A DNA stretch of 64,000 nt from Massilia mucilaginosa (GCF_011682145.1 NZ_WHJH01000010.1:1-64000), one strand, 5' to 3'. Counted from the stretch's first letter, positions 54,959 to 63,785 are shown. Numbers and translations: made by a program. The notes: generated by a model not told the origin, from the letters alone.

Positions 54959-55098
54959 TCGACTCGGCAGCCGGTGGCGCCAGCCCCGCTGCCGTTCATG
55001 CATCGGGCCGCGGCGCCATCCGCACACACGCGAGCCAGTGTCGTGTGTGAAATCGACATCATCGGCAATCCGTGGAGCCGCCTTCGATCCGCCAAGCG

Positions 55099-56772
55099 CT
55101 AGTCTCTCGTCTTCCGATCCAACACCAGCATCGCCACCGCCGATGCCAGTGCCAGCAAGGCAAAGCCGGACCACATCAGCAGGGGCTGATGAAGTCCCTT
55201 CGCGATGGAGGAGTATGCCCAACCGGAGAGAACGCCGGCCAGCAGGCTTCCCAGCGCCATCGATATGAAATAGTAGCCCATGAACATGGCGGTCTTTCCT
55301 GGCGGGGAAACCGCGCTGACAAACTCCTGGCTCTTGGGGGACACAATGGTTTCCGCGATGGCAAAGACGGCGATTGCCCCCAGCACGATCGCGCCACCGT
55401 AGGCCGAGCCTGCCGATAATCCGATGACGATGAGCGAGACCATCAGCGTGAGCACGCCGAAGACCAGCACCGGCAGTGCTCGGAAGCGGCGGGCGAACAC
55501 GCTCACGCCAATCTGGCAGACGATGATGATCAAGAATTCGATATTGATCATGTACTCGGGCGCGATCTGGCGATAGGTCGCCGCCAGATGCTGCGCCAGG
55601 CTGTCGGCGTCGGTGCGACCAGACTGCAGCGCGCCAAGACTGCCATGGAGCACGTCGTCCGGTACCAGGATCCTGAGATTGGCCAGCGAGCGACTCACTT
55701 CCATGATCGCATCGCTGGTGGGCGGCCGCTGCTGAACGCTGGCCAGCAGTGCTTTCACCTCATCCAGGTTGACGTGCGCGAGCACATCGGCGGCGCGCGG
55801 CGATACCGCAGTGAAAAACCGCACCAGGTCGCCCGTATCGACAAAGTCCTTGATGAAAAGCGGCAGTGTCAGGAAGAGCTGGTAGTAAACCGCCCAGAAA
55901 ACCGACAAAATGAGCAGGTAGGCCACAAAGCGCCGGTCGCCGACGCGGACCGGCTGGGCATGCCAATTGCCTGAGCGGCTGTTACGCACCAGGAAACTCC
56001 AGGCCATGTTCCCACCGATCCATGCCAGCAGGACCGATAGCAGGACCAGGAACGATCCGGCCGTCTTGATAAAATACATGACGACAGCGAGCGCGGGAAC
56101 AATCAGGACCAGGAGCCGGACGTTGCCAAGGACCTCGCGCGAGTCGGCCAGCACCGTCTTGAGCGAGCGCGTATCGCTGCCGGTTGCGGCAGGCTCGCGG
56201 TACAGAAAGATGGCCGGTATCAGATTGATCGCCACCCAAAAAGACGACATCGTAAACACCAGATCCCAGCTGATCGCCCGCACATAGCCGGCAACGATGG
56301 GGCCAAGAAAGCCGCCCACATTGACCATCATGTAGAAAATACCGAAGCCCAGCCCGCGATTGCTGTCGTCCGTCGTGCGGCCGACCGTCCCGATCGCCAC
56401 CGGCTTGAATATCGCGGCGCCGACGGCAACCAACACAAATACCGCGCAAAATGGCCAGAAACTGTGCATCTTCCCCAACAGAAAATAGGAGGGCGCCATG
56501 ACCAGCGACGACACGATGAACATCTTCCGGTAGCCGTAGCGATCGGCCAGCGCGCCAGTAAACACGGGGAGAATGTACAGCACAAACGGCACAATACCTT
56601 GGAGAAACCCCCTCTCCTCATCGCTCAAACCGAGACCACCCTGCGTGCGGGGCGTGGTCATATACAGCGACGACACGGTGAAGAACCCGTACCACGCCAG
56701 GCGCTCGAATATTTCCATGGTATTGGCGACATAGAATGAGCGGTGAAACTGCTTCCCCTGGCGCTGTTTCAT
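55099..56772 (-). CDS. POT/PTR2-family proton-coupled peptide transporter
   Basis: A 557-residue inner-membrane protein with about 14 hydrophobic segments. The family signature is visible: EIFERLAWYGFFTVSSLYMT at the start (the ExxER-like motif), DRYGYRKMFIVSS, GTVGRTTDDSNRGLGFGIFY and FYMMVNVGGFLGP. POT proteins import di- and tripeptides with protons. A large loop (about 320-410) carries helices unlike standard POT members, as in the longer bacterial group. It is cotranscribed 43 bases after the Xaa-Pro peptidase gene, so imported proline peptides would be cut at once. Confidence 0.87.
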   Translation of the reverse strand: MKQRQGKQFHRSFYVANTMEIFERLAWYGFFTVSSLYMTTPRTQGGLGLSDEERGFLQGIVPFVLYILPVFTGALADRYGYRKMFIVSSLVMAPSYFLLGKMHSFWPFCAVFVLVAVGAAIFKPVAIGTVGRTTDDSNRGLGFGIFYMMVNVGGFLGPIVAGYVRAISWDLVFTMSSFWVAINLIPAIFLYREPAATGSDTRSLKTVLADSREVLGNVRLLVLIVPALAVVMYFIKTAGSFLVLLSVLLAWIGGNMAWSFLVRNSRSGNWHAQPVRVGDRRFVAYLLILSVFWAVYYQLFLTLPLFIKDFVDTGDLVRFFTAVSPRAADVLAHVNLDEVKALLASVQQRPPTSDAIMEVSRSLANLRILVPDDVLHGSLGALQSGRTDADSLAQHLAATYRQIAPEYMINIEFLIIIVCQIGVSVFARRFRALPVLVFGVLTLMVSLIVIGLSAGSAYGGAIVLGAIAVFAIAETIVSPKSQEFVSAVSPPGKTAMFMGYYFISMALGSLLAGVLSGWAYSSIAKGLHQPLLMWSGFALLALASAVAMLVLDRKTRD

Positions 56773-56815
56773 GGTCTGGCACGTCCTGCAATGCGGGCTC
56801 TGGTATTGCTGCGCT

Positions 56816-57910
56816 TCATACGCTGATCTGGAAAAACTTCGGCGCGTGGGTCAGGCAGCTTGCGCCGGCTTCGCCGACCAGGACATCATCTTCGTAGCGA
56901 ACACCGCCGACGCCAGGAATGTAGATGCCAGGCTCGATGGTGACCACGAATCCCGTGTGCAGGGTGTCCTCGCAGCGCTGTCCCAGGAACGGGTGTTCGT
57001 GGAGCTTCAAACCCACACCATGGCCGAGTCCCTTGCCCGCGTAGTGCGCGAACGGCGAGCGGTCGATGATGCGCCTTGCTTCCCGATCAATTTGCTGTCC
57101 GCTGACGCCGGCGCGTGTCGACGCGATCGCCGCTTCCTGCGCTCGCAGGACGGTGCCCATCATGGAGAGCTGCTGCTCGGTCGGCTCGCCCGCAACGAAG
57201 GTGCGCGTCATGTCGGAACGATACCCATTGATCATCGCCCCGAAATCGATCAAGACGAAATCGCCCTCTTTCAAGGCGCGATACCCCGGCACGCAATGCG
57301 GCTTTGCCGAGTTTTCCCCGAACCCGATTATGATTGGAAACGCGAGATCATCCGCCCCCTTGGCCCGCATCAAGTACGCGAGCTCCATGGCCAGGTCGCG
57401 CTCGCTCACGCCGAGCCGAATCTGTGCGACAAGCGCTTCCAGCGCCTGGTCGGCGATCTGCGCAGCCCGCCTGATTTGGGCGACCTCCCACTCGTCCTTG
57501 CACGCCCGGAGACCTTCGACAATACCGTTGATTGGAACCAGCGTTATCGGCTGGAAGTGGTGTTGAATCTTCGTGAACAAATCCAGCGACAGATGCTCGG
57601 ACTCGACCGCCACTCTGGAAACGGCCGCATTGCCCAGCACCTCGCCAATGACCTCGGCCAGGGTGGTTTTCTCCCTGTCCCGGCAAATCACAGTACAGTG
57701 CAGGCAGTCGGCATTGGCTTGCTCGACAAACCGGTAGTCGGTAATCAGATGCAGAGTATGACTTGCGAGTACGCCATACGCGGCCTCGCCGGTATATCCG
57801 GTCAGATATCGGAGATTCTCCGCTGAAAAGACCAGCAGCGCCTCCATGCCATGAGACCGCATCAGCGCCTGGGCATTGGCAATTCTGGATTGATAATTGG
57901 GTATTGGCAT
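56816..57910 (-). CDS. M24-family Xaa-Pro aminopeptidase/dipeptidase (second copy)
   Basis: A 364-residue cytoplasmic metallopeptidase. N-domain: NLRYLTGYTGEAAYGVLA, DYRFVEQANADC. Catalytic domain ligands: VLIDFGAMINGYRSDMTRTF (two Asp), GLGHGVGLKLHEHP (His), VVTIEPGIYIPG (Glu), GVRYEDDVLV (Glu). This is the PepQ/YpdF-like short form. Start at 57910 is the usual beginning (PIPNYQSRIANAQAL); an in-frame ATG at 57958 would add 16 atypical residues. A hairpin-plus-T-run lies about 150 bases upstream on the same strand. It is the first gene of an operon with the peptide transporter. Confidence 0.9.
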   Translation of the reverse strand: MPIPNYQSRIANAQALMRSHGMEALLVFSAENLRYLTGYTGEAAYGVLASHTLHLITDYRFVEQANADCLHCTVICRDREKTTLAEVIGEVLGNAAVSRVAVESEHLSLDLFTKIQHHFQPITLVPINGIVEGLRACKDEWEVAQIRRAAQIADQALEALVAQIRLGVSERDLAMELAYLMRAKGADDLAFPIIIGFGENSAKPHCVPGYRALKEGDFVLIDFGAMINGYRSDMTRTFVAGEPTEQQLSMMGTVLRAQEAAIASTRAGVSGQQIDREARRIIDRSPFAHYAGKGLGHGVGLKLHEHPFLGQRCEDTLHTGFVVTIEPGIYIPGVGGVRYEDDVLVGEAGASCLTHAPKFFQISV

Positions 57911-58055
57911 GGTTAATACTGTCCGATTCAGCACAGCTGCCGACGATCGCATCTTCACGTCGCACCCGAAGCAATAGGCAAGCGATCCGGCGTTCCGGCC
58001 GGGGTCCTATTGCGACAGGCGCAACCATATAAACTGCGCGCCGGAATGAGTAATC

Positions 58056-58081
58056 AAAAAAAGAGGAGCCAGAAGCTCCTC
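58056..58081 (-). terminator. Intrinsic terminator or attenuator upstream of the Xaa-Pro peptidase gene
   Basis: On the minus strand GAGGAGC-TTCTG-GCTCCTC followed by seven T: a perfect seven-base stem (58075-58081 with 58063-58069), five-base loop and T-run (58062-58056). It ends a leftward transcript about 145 bases before the ATG at 57910. No good leftward gene is seen above it, so it may be a leader attenuator. Confidence 0.75.
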
Positions 58082-58848
58082 CAATTTGCCATCGATGGGT
58101 TGACGCCGATACGCCCAAACCCTGGCAAACGTGGAGACAGGACCAGTATAGGAAGCAGCGCCTGCGCTGTCTTGACCTGGCGCCCGGGCAAAATGCGCTA
58201 AAACGGCAGCATCGTATGCAACACCCCGGAAACATGCGCGATGCAAGCGCCAGGTGCCGGCTCGCACACCCTTTCGGCAGAACTGGCCATGCTCGCCAGC
58301 CAAGGCAGGAATGGTGTCGTTGACGGCGCGGCACGGTACGGTACGGAGGCTTGCAAGGCGAATCGCATGAGTATCATGCACAATTCGAGCTGCCAGTGAT
58401 GGGGCCTCGAGCGGCGTAATTGATCTGGGCGTGCGCTGCATGTTCGAAAAGCAGCGGCCGAAGGTCCGCTGGAATTTGAGCAAGCGTGTCTTGCGCAGAT
58501 ACGCTTCGCGCGCGCCGTGCGTTTGCTCGCCCGGCGCGACGACACGCGCATTGCCGATCGCGTTCGCAAACGGCGACGCGGCTGAGAACAATCCATCCCG
58601 ATGGCGCAGGCGCGCTCGCTATGCCTGCGCCGAACAGTTAATGGCGCAAGGCGGACGGCAGACTGCTTACGCTGAGTCTACTGAAACTATTTGTAAACTC
58701 GCCGGTGAGATGGTGCTCCTTTTTTGCCCCGATGGTTTCACCGAGGATAGTAAAGGCACCGGCGAGCCCGACTACCCACAGCATTTTTCTACAATACGCT
58801 GCGCCACTGCCGCGATACGCTGGCAGCTCTTCAACCAAGGGACATCAT
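58082..58848. other. Intergenic region upstream of proline dehydrogenase with an inverted repeat
   Basis: About 770 bases lacking a gene I trust; open frames on both strands have no protein character. CTCGCCGGTG (58698-58707) recurs inverted as CACCGGCGAG (58757-58766), 49 bases apart, 83-151 bases before the proline dehydrogenase start. This may be an operator pair or a leader hairpin. A run of T (58720-58725) lies between them. Confidence 0.45.
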
Positions 58849-59877
58849 ATGAACACGAATAGCAACCCCCAATTTTCCCCAGCATGGCAGGGACGGGTCA
58901 ATGACGCCGCCGAGGCCTTGCGTCGGTTAGCACTTGATGAAGGCGCTAAGGAGCGCTTCTGCCACGATCCCGCGCTCCAGCCGTTCCTGGCGAAGATGTC
59001 AGGCCGCTACGTAGCCGGCAATTCGATCGAGCAGGCCGTTGATGCCGTCCGTGCGATCGGTGCACGAGGCCATGCCGTTTCGGTGGAGTACGTTGGTGAG
59101 AGCTGCCGCGACCGCGCGAGAGCCGATGCCGAAACCACGGTATTCCTGCGCGTGGTCGCGGCGCTCGACGCGGCTAAGCTGGCGTCGACGATCTCGCTGG
59201 ATCTATCTCACATTGGCTCAACAGTCGATCCAGAGCTGGGCTTCGTCAATGCCAGGCGTATTGCTGCCGCCGCCGCGCGCGCGGGGCGCGAGGTAATGAT
59301 CTCGATGGAGGGATCGGAACGGGCGGACTTGATCTACGCGATCTACGGCCGTTTGCACGATGAGGACGGCGCGGCGCATGTCGGCATCACCGTGCCGGCA
59401 AAGCTGCATCGCAGTAAATTGGATTTTCCGAAGCTGATGCAATACCCGGGCAGAATTCGTCTGGTCAAGGGCGCCTTTGCCGAATCAGCCGACATCGCCC
59501 TCACGCGCCATGATCCCTTGCTGGAAATCCGCTATCGCGCCTTCGCGGACGAGCTCATCGCAAGCGGCCGGCCATGCTCGATCGCGACGCATGATGGCGC
59601 GATCCAGCAATATGTCGCCGAGCGCATCAGTCCCCAGGCGGCGCATCGGCAAGGGGTGGAGTTCGAATCGCTCATGGGCCTTGGAACGGAACAAATCGAT
59701 GAACTGTGCCGGTGCGGCTACCCGACCCGCGAATATGCGGTATTCGGAACGGAATATTTTCTCTATGTGCTCAACCGGATTGCCGAGGAGCCCTTGCGCG
59801 TGTATCAAGCCGTGATCGATTTGCTGGCGCCAGGGCTTCCCGGTAGTGGCCAGGCGTGGCGGCCACCAGCTGTTTGA
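58849..59877 (+). CDS. Stand-alone proline dehydrogenase
   Basis: A 342-residue FAD enzyme that oxidises proline to pyrroline-5-carboxylate. Family motifs along the barrel: VSVEYVGE, TISLDLSHIGS, GREVMISMEGSERADL, RIRLVKGAFAES, SIATHDGA, EFESLMGLG, and the C-terminal R-EYAVFGTEYFLYVLNRI helix. It lacks the aldehyde dehydrogenase half of PutA, the usual form in Gram-negative bacteria. Start ATG 58849 has AAGGGA upstream. The last hundred bases overlap, on the opposite strand, the 3' end of the AraC-type gene. In context it would consume proline freed by the two Xaa-Pro peptidases. Confidence 0.87.
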   Translation: MNTNSNPQFSPAWQGRVNDAAEALRRLALDEGAKERFCHDPALQPFLAKMSGRYVAGNSIEQAVDAVRAIGARGHAVSVEYVGESCRDRARADAETTVFLRVVAALDAAKLASTISLDLSHIGSTVDPELGFVNARRIAAAAARAGREVMISMEGSERADLIYAIYGRLHDEDGAAHVGITVPAKLHRSKLDFPKLMQYPGRIRLVKGAFAESADIALTRHDPLLEIRYRAFADELIASGRPCSIATHDGAIQQYVAERISPQAAHRQGVEFESLMGLGTEQIDELCRCGYPTREYAVFGTEYFLYVLNRIAEEPLRVYQAVIDLLAPGLPGSGQAWRPPAV

Positions 59878-60640
59878 ATGTGTGCTGGAAGTGGGCCTGG
59901 TCTGCAAAACCGAGGTCGATTGCCACGTCGGCGAGGGCCTTTCCCTCTTTGAGCTGGACGCGTGCCTGCTGGATCCGTCGATTGATCAGGTAGGCATGGG
60001 GACTCATGCCAAAGGTCTTCTTGAATTCTCGCATGAAGTGGGCGGACGAGAGACCGGCCACGTGACTGAGTGTGTCAATCGACACTGCTTGGCGAAAATG
60101 CGCATCGATGAATTCAGCGGCGCGCGACAGGCGGGATGTGCCAGGGTTGGCCAGCGGGCGAGACATCGCCAGGCACTGCACCAGTGCGGAAAAAAAATCG
60201 ATGCTGGCGCACTGTTTTTGCAAAATGCTTGCATGCCTGTCCATGAGTAGCCGGGACAGCCTATTTAGCTGAGCGAAAAGCTTGGCGGTCAGCGCTTGCG
60301 CGAATGGCCGGTATTGCGTGTCGGCCTCGCCTGCAAGCATGCTTTGCAATTGGCCCAGCCACGCTGGGTCGACATACAACATCGAATAAGACCAGGCCTC
60401 GCCAAGGTGTGGGTTGCAAGCATGAACCTCGCCGGGGTTCATGATCACGACAGTGCCGGCGCCAACCGTTTCAGTACATCGTCCATTGAAGTATGTGCTT
60501 GTGCCAGAACGGATCGCGCCGATCGAAAACACATCGTGCGCGTGCTTTCCATAGCAAAGTGCGCGCCCATCGGCTACCGTACGCAGTTCCAGATAGGGCA
60601 AGGCAGCGTCGCGCCAGAAAATGCAGTCGGTGGCATCCAT
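59771..60640 (-). CDS. AraC-family transcriptional regulator
   Basis: A 289-residue regulator. The N-terminal cupin-like ligand-binding domain (about 10-150) has the HDVFSIGAIRSGTSTYF and VVIMNPGEVHACNP blocks. The C-terminal double helix-turn-helix (about 180-275) has VSIDTLSHVAGLSSAHFMRE and ADVAIDLGFADQAHFQHTFK. The last 15 or so residues run past the domain and overlap the 3' end of proline dehydrogenase by 107 bases. Start at 60640 is chosen (KRMDATD-like start after an AAGAG site); ATG 60661 adds seven residues. It is a likely regulator of the peptide/proline genes, perhaps sensing a peptide or amino acid. Confidence 0.88.
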   Translation of the reverse strand: MDATDCIFWRDAALPYLELRTVADGRALCYGKHAHDVFSIGAIRSGTSTYFNGRCTETVGAGTVVIMNPGEVHACNPHLGEAWSYSMLYVDPAWLGQLQSMLAGEADTQYRPFAQALTAKLFAQLNRLSRLLMDRHASILQKQCASIDFFSALVQCLAMSRPLANPGTSRLSRAAEFIDAHFRQAVSIDTLSHVAGLSSAHFMREFKKTFGMSPHAYLINRRIQQARVQLKEGKALADVAIDLGFADQAHFQHTFKQLVAATPGHYREALAPANRSRLDTRARAPRQSG

Positions 60641-60819
60641 GCGAAGCTCTTTTAAGTACATTCGTCATCGGGATCTCATGATACATGCTTTCTAGATCGC
60701 TTTCTGCTGGCATCTACCTGTCTCTCGCAACAGCCTGGGGACGACTGCCGTAAACGCTGAGCGCGCTGAGCCCGGCATGCCGTGGCCGGAATGGCGACAG
60801 GACAAGAACTGGATACAGT

Positions 60820-61422
60820 CTACGCGCCGCCGTCACCGCTTTTCCGGTCCAGCGCTGATCCCGCTGCCACAGGAGCATGTTGTCCGAAGGCTGCGAAGAC
60901 ACCGTCTTCTCCTATTAGATCGAAAGTAGCCTCATAGTAGGATTTTCCCCATTCGATAAATTCGTCTGCGTCCATCTGCACCACGCCGAGCAGCCATTCG
61001 GCCCCATCATCGATCTCATCGGGAATATGCGCATTTCCGGTTTTCCAAGTTTGACCGTCTTCGCACCAGCAGCAGAATGTGGCGTGCTCGTATTCGGCGG
61101 CCTCATCCTGAAGCAGACTCAAAAACTCAGAAGGGATGCCGTCATAAATCCCGGGCCAGATCTCGTATTCGTCGCGTGCATGCGGACTGACTTCTGATTC
61201 ATGATCAAACCCTTTGATCAACGCCTTTCCGTCCGATGTAAAGAAGGCGACTACATTGTCTCCAGCACCGTTGTCGTATTTACCCATCGAAATGCTGTCG
61301 GACCAGTTCTCGTGATACCAGAACGCTCTGAGCCCATCTTTCGAAGTGACCGCTGCGGCGCACATGGCTGCGCATTGCATGGCACGTCGAAGCTGAGCAA
61401 GTGACAGTTTTGGGGTATTCAT
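60820..61422 (-). CDS. Acidic orphan protein, possible immunity protein
   Basis: A 200-residue acidic, soluble protein with many Trp, Glu and Asp residues and no signal peptide. I do not recognise the family. Visible stretches: RAFWYHENWSDSISMGKYDN, FFTSDGKALIKGFDHESEV, IYDGIPSEFLSLL and CCWCEDGQTWKTGN. The small acidic single-domain form, with a repeated WxxG/DG style, resembles immunity proteins of polymorphic toxin systems, but no toxin is adjacent. An IS6-family remnant ends four bases before its start codon, so its original upstream partner may have been lost by insertion. Confidence 0.65.
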   Translation of the reverse strand: MNTPKLSLAQLRRAMQCAAMCAAAVTSKDGLRAFWYHENWSDSISMGKYDNGAGDNVVAFFTSDGKALIKGFDHESEVSPHARDEYEIWPGIYDGIPSEFLSLLQDEAAEYEHATFCCWCEDGQTWKTGNAHIPDEIDDGAEWLLGVVQMDADEFIEWGKSYYEATFDLIGEDGVFAAFGQHAPVAAGSALDRKSGDGGA

Positions 61423-61426
61423 CTGT

Positions 61427-61771
61427 TTAGCATCCTGAAGTCATTGCAACGGCGCCGCTGAACGTCAGCTCCTGGACATTTCCGGTCGCCCGCCGGCGCG
61501 GGCTGCACCAGATTTGAGCTGGACATATGCTGGCACTATACCGCCTCATGCGCCAGCTGCAGCCGACCGGGCGCTTGTGTTTCCGGGCCATCTTCTCGAT
61601 GAGCGGCAGGAAGCGAATCGCCCACCGGTTAATTGACGCATGGTCGACCGACACGCCGCGCTCTTCCATCATTTCCTCAAGGTGCCGGTAGCTCAGTGGA
61701 TAGCCGGCATACCAGCGGATGCAGACGAGGATCACATCGATAGGAAAGCGCATCCCTTTGACGTTGAGCAT
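61427..61771 (-). pseudogene. IS6-family transposase, 5' fragment
   Basis: The first 77 or so residues are the N-terminus of an IS6-type (IS26-like) transposase: FPIDVILVCIRWYAGYPLSY, RHLEEMMEERGVSVDHASIN, RWAIRFLPLIEKMAR and RPVGCSWRM. At SWRM, where the first catalytic Asp (SWRMDET) should follow, the similarity ends, and the rest (PAQIWCSPRRRATG) is unrelated. All three catalytic residues are therefore missing and the element is dead. Confidence 0.8.
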
Positions 61772-61844
61772 GTCGATTCGTCTTGGGTTTGGACGCCGCA
61801 GTTTACATGATTGCCCCGCCGACGTTCGCTAATGCGACAGAACC
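61427..61844 (-). mobile_element. IS6-family insertion sequence remnant
   Basis: It comprises the transposase fragment and about 73 bases upstream. GGTTCTGTCGCATT (minus strand, 61844 to 61831) is like the terminal inverted repeat of IS6 elements (GGTTCTGTTGCAAAG in IS257) and lies at the expected distance before the gene. No matching end was found on the other side. The remnant lies between the pigment cluster end and the orphan acidic gene. Confidence 0.6.
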
Positions 61845-61877
61845 CCGCGGGCTCACCGGTTACTGATGGCGGGTGGA

Positions 61878-63029
61878 TCAGACTGTCCCGCCGTGGGTTT
61901 CAATGATGGCGGCAAGCGGCCTACGCAGGCATTCGCCGTGCCGCTGCCTGATCGCACCGAGGCGCGCGAAGAAAACGATGCGCCGGTCGCCGCCGGCCAG
62001 GCGCTGCAATTCGCCGCGCGCCCGGTCGTGCTGCAGCATCACGCTGAGCGGGTGCAGCGCAAGTCCGAGCCGCTGCGCGTTCAGCCATACTTCCATTAGG
62101 CGCGCGCCGGCCTGGACCATCACCGTCGATGCAACGTCGTCCGACGGCAGGCTACACAACAGCAGTTGCGCCGAGTCTTCTACCAGCGCCGCCAGTTGCG
62201 CCGCCATGTTATGCGGCACGCGCACGATGCGCAGCACTTGCATGACCTCCGGCGCCAGCACACATTGCATGATGCGCGTACGCAGCGGCGACATCGGTCC
62301 CATCAGGCTATGCAGATAAAAACCGTCCTCGGCCGGCTTGCGCGGATCGAAATGCAGGTAGCGGTAGGTTTCCTTCCATGCGCGGTAGCTGGAGAAGTCC
62401 AGCGCCGCGAACTGCCGTACCAAATCGGCGGCACGGGCAATGAAGGCCGGGCTGCGTTCCACCCGGATATGCAGTGGGTCCCCGGTCAGCTGTTCCGGCC
62501 AGTGCCGTTCCAACAATGGCGCGAGCACCATGTCACTGCAACTGCCCTCGGCAAACGGCGCGCGATGAGTACGGCGCTGCCGGACGCTGTCTTGCAACCC
62601 GGCTAATGCCGTGGCATCCGGAACGCGCTGCGGCTGCAGAGCAAGCAACACCAGGCCCCGGCAGCCATGCCCTTGTTCCAGCGATTGCAAGAACGGCATG
62701 GCTGCCGGGGCCTGGGTATCGAGCATATCCAGCCAGTGCCAGTTGCAGTGAAAGCCCAGCGCATCGAAGGCCGCGCTCAACAAGCCGAGGAACATGCCGC
62801 AACTGAGCTGCATTTCCAGCGCAAGACTGGGTAATGCTCTCAACGTACGCTTGCGATCGATGCCCAGCAGCAGCAACTGCTCGTGCTCCGGCCACGCATG
62901 TGCCGGCAAAAGTTGCGCCCGCATCCGCCTGTCTTCGATGTGCACCAGCTTCCATGGCTGGCAGTTGTGCGACGACGGCGCCTGGCGCGCAATGTCGGCC
63001 GCTTGTAGCAGGTTTTCTTCAAATTCCAT
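61878..63029 (-). CDS. pigM: Nitroreductase-like oxidoreductase, PigM-type
   Basis: A 383-residue protein of the large nitroreductase-like family: IARQAPSSHNCQPWKLVHIE near the start (flavin site), GMFLGLLSAAFDALGF, and the C-terminal NAQRLGLALHPLSVMLQH. In prodigiosin clusters the gene at this place, directly after the phosphopantetheinyl transferase, is pigM, which oxidises the alcohol HBM to the aldehyde in the bipyrrole branch. The name is given by order and family; direct similarity was not computed. It lies nine bases after pigL with an AAGGGA ribosome site. The next gene expected in Serratia, pigN, is not found; the IS6 remnant is there instead. Confidence 0.75.
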   Translation of the reverse strand: MEFEENLLQAADIARQAPSSHNCQPWKLVHIEDRRMRAQLLPAHAWPEHEQLLLLGIDRKRTLRALPSLALEMQLSCGMFLGLLSAAFDALGFHCNWHWLDMLDTQAPAAMPFLQSLEQGHGCRGLVLLALQPQRVPDATALAGLQDSVRQRRTHRAPFAEGSCSDMVLAPLLERHWPEQLTGDPLHIRVERSPAFIARAADLVRQFAALDFSSYRAWKETYRYLHFDPRKPAEDGFYLHSLMGPMSPLRTRIMQCVLAPEVMQVLRIVRVPHNMAAQLAALVEDSAQLLLCSLPSDDVASTVMVQAGARLMEVWLNAQRLGLALHPLSVMLQHDRARGELQRLAGGDRRIVFFARLGAIRQRHGECLRRPLAAIIETHGGTV

Positions 63030-63038
63030 GAACGTCCC

Positions 63039-63785
63039 TTACCCGTGCCCGTGTGACACGCACTGTCCTACCAGCGCCAGCGCGTAATCGCCGATCAGCC
63101 CGCCGTAGCCGCTAAGCTGCGCTCCTTGGCTGCTCGGCAACTGTGCCACAAGGCGCGGCGACACGCCCCATGACAAGCGGCCGTCGCAGCCGATTGCTTC
63201 GAGCTCAATGTCGGCAAACCAGCCGAATATGCTTTTCCCGTGTGCCTTCATGAAGGCTTCCTTGAAGGCCCAGACCGCGGTACGGACGGCATCGCCGCCG
63301 GCGGCGCTGACGCGCAATTCATGCGCAGTAAATGCCATCTCGCGTGCTGCATCCGGAAACTGCCTCACACGCTCTATATCGATGCCGACCGGATAAGCAC
63401 TGGCCGCAGCCACTGCATATCCTTGCGAATGGCTGATGCTGACATGGCCAGCGGCCGCCTGCGGCTGGCCGCGATTGTGTTCGGCACTGCTGTTGCCGAT
63501 GACCAGCGCATGCAACGGCGATTCGGCACCGGCCAGCGCATGCAGATGCTGCAATGCGGCCTTGGCGGCGACGCGCCCGGCCATCCATTCGCGGCGCCGC
63601 TTGGCCAGCCGCAATCCGTGCAGCCGCTCGCGCTCGGCATTGCCAAACATGCGTGCGAGGTAAACATGATCATTTTCGCGCCGCGCTACCGCGTCGACCG
63701 ACACTGCGCTGACAACGCAGTCACCGATGCCCACTGTGCAAGCCGTTTCCGTCTGCGGCAACATGATTGCGGCAATGCCGCTCAT
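63039..63785 (-). CDS. pigL: 4'-Phosphopantetheinyl transferase, PigL-type
   Basis: A 248-residue Sfp-type transferase that moves phosphopantetheine from coenzyme A to carrier proteins. Motifs: AGRVAAKAALQ, GHVSISHSQGYAVA, VGIDIERVRQF (Mg-binding Asp and Glu) and WAFKEAFMKAHGK. In the prodigiosin pathway PigL charges the carrier domains PigG and PigH. The start ATG 63785 overlaps the stop of the previous gene (ATGA); an open frame upstream to 63860 is out of that context. Position between HapK/PigK and PigM supports the assignment. Confidence 0.85.
   Translation of the reverse strand: MSGIAAIMLPQTETACTVGIGDCVVSAVSVDAVARRENDHVYLARMFGNAERERLHGLRLAKRRREWMAGRVAAKAALQHLHALAGAESPLHALVIGNSSAEHNRGQPQAAAGHVSISHSQGYAVAAASAYPVGIDIERVRQFPDAAREMAFTAHELRVSAAGGDAVRTAVWAFKEAFMKAHGKSIFGWFADIELEAIGCDGRLSWGVSPRLVAQLPSSQGAQLSGYGGLIGDYALALVGQCVSHGHG

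Noticed and set aside
57348-58596. Leftward and rightward open frames above the Xaa-Pro peptidase gene (for example 58007-58591 minus, 58431-58862 plus).
   Set aside because: Composition is not protein-like, the leftward frame runs through the terminator hairpin, and the rightward one overlaps the proline dehydrogenase start region.
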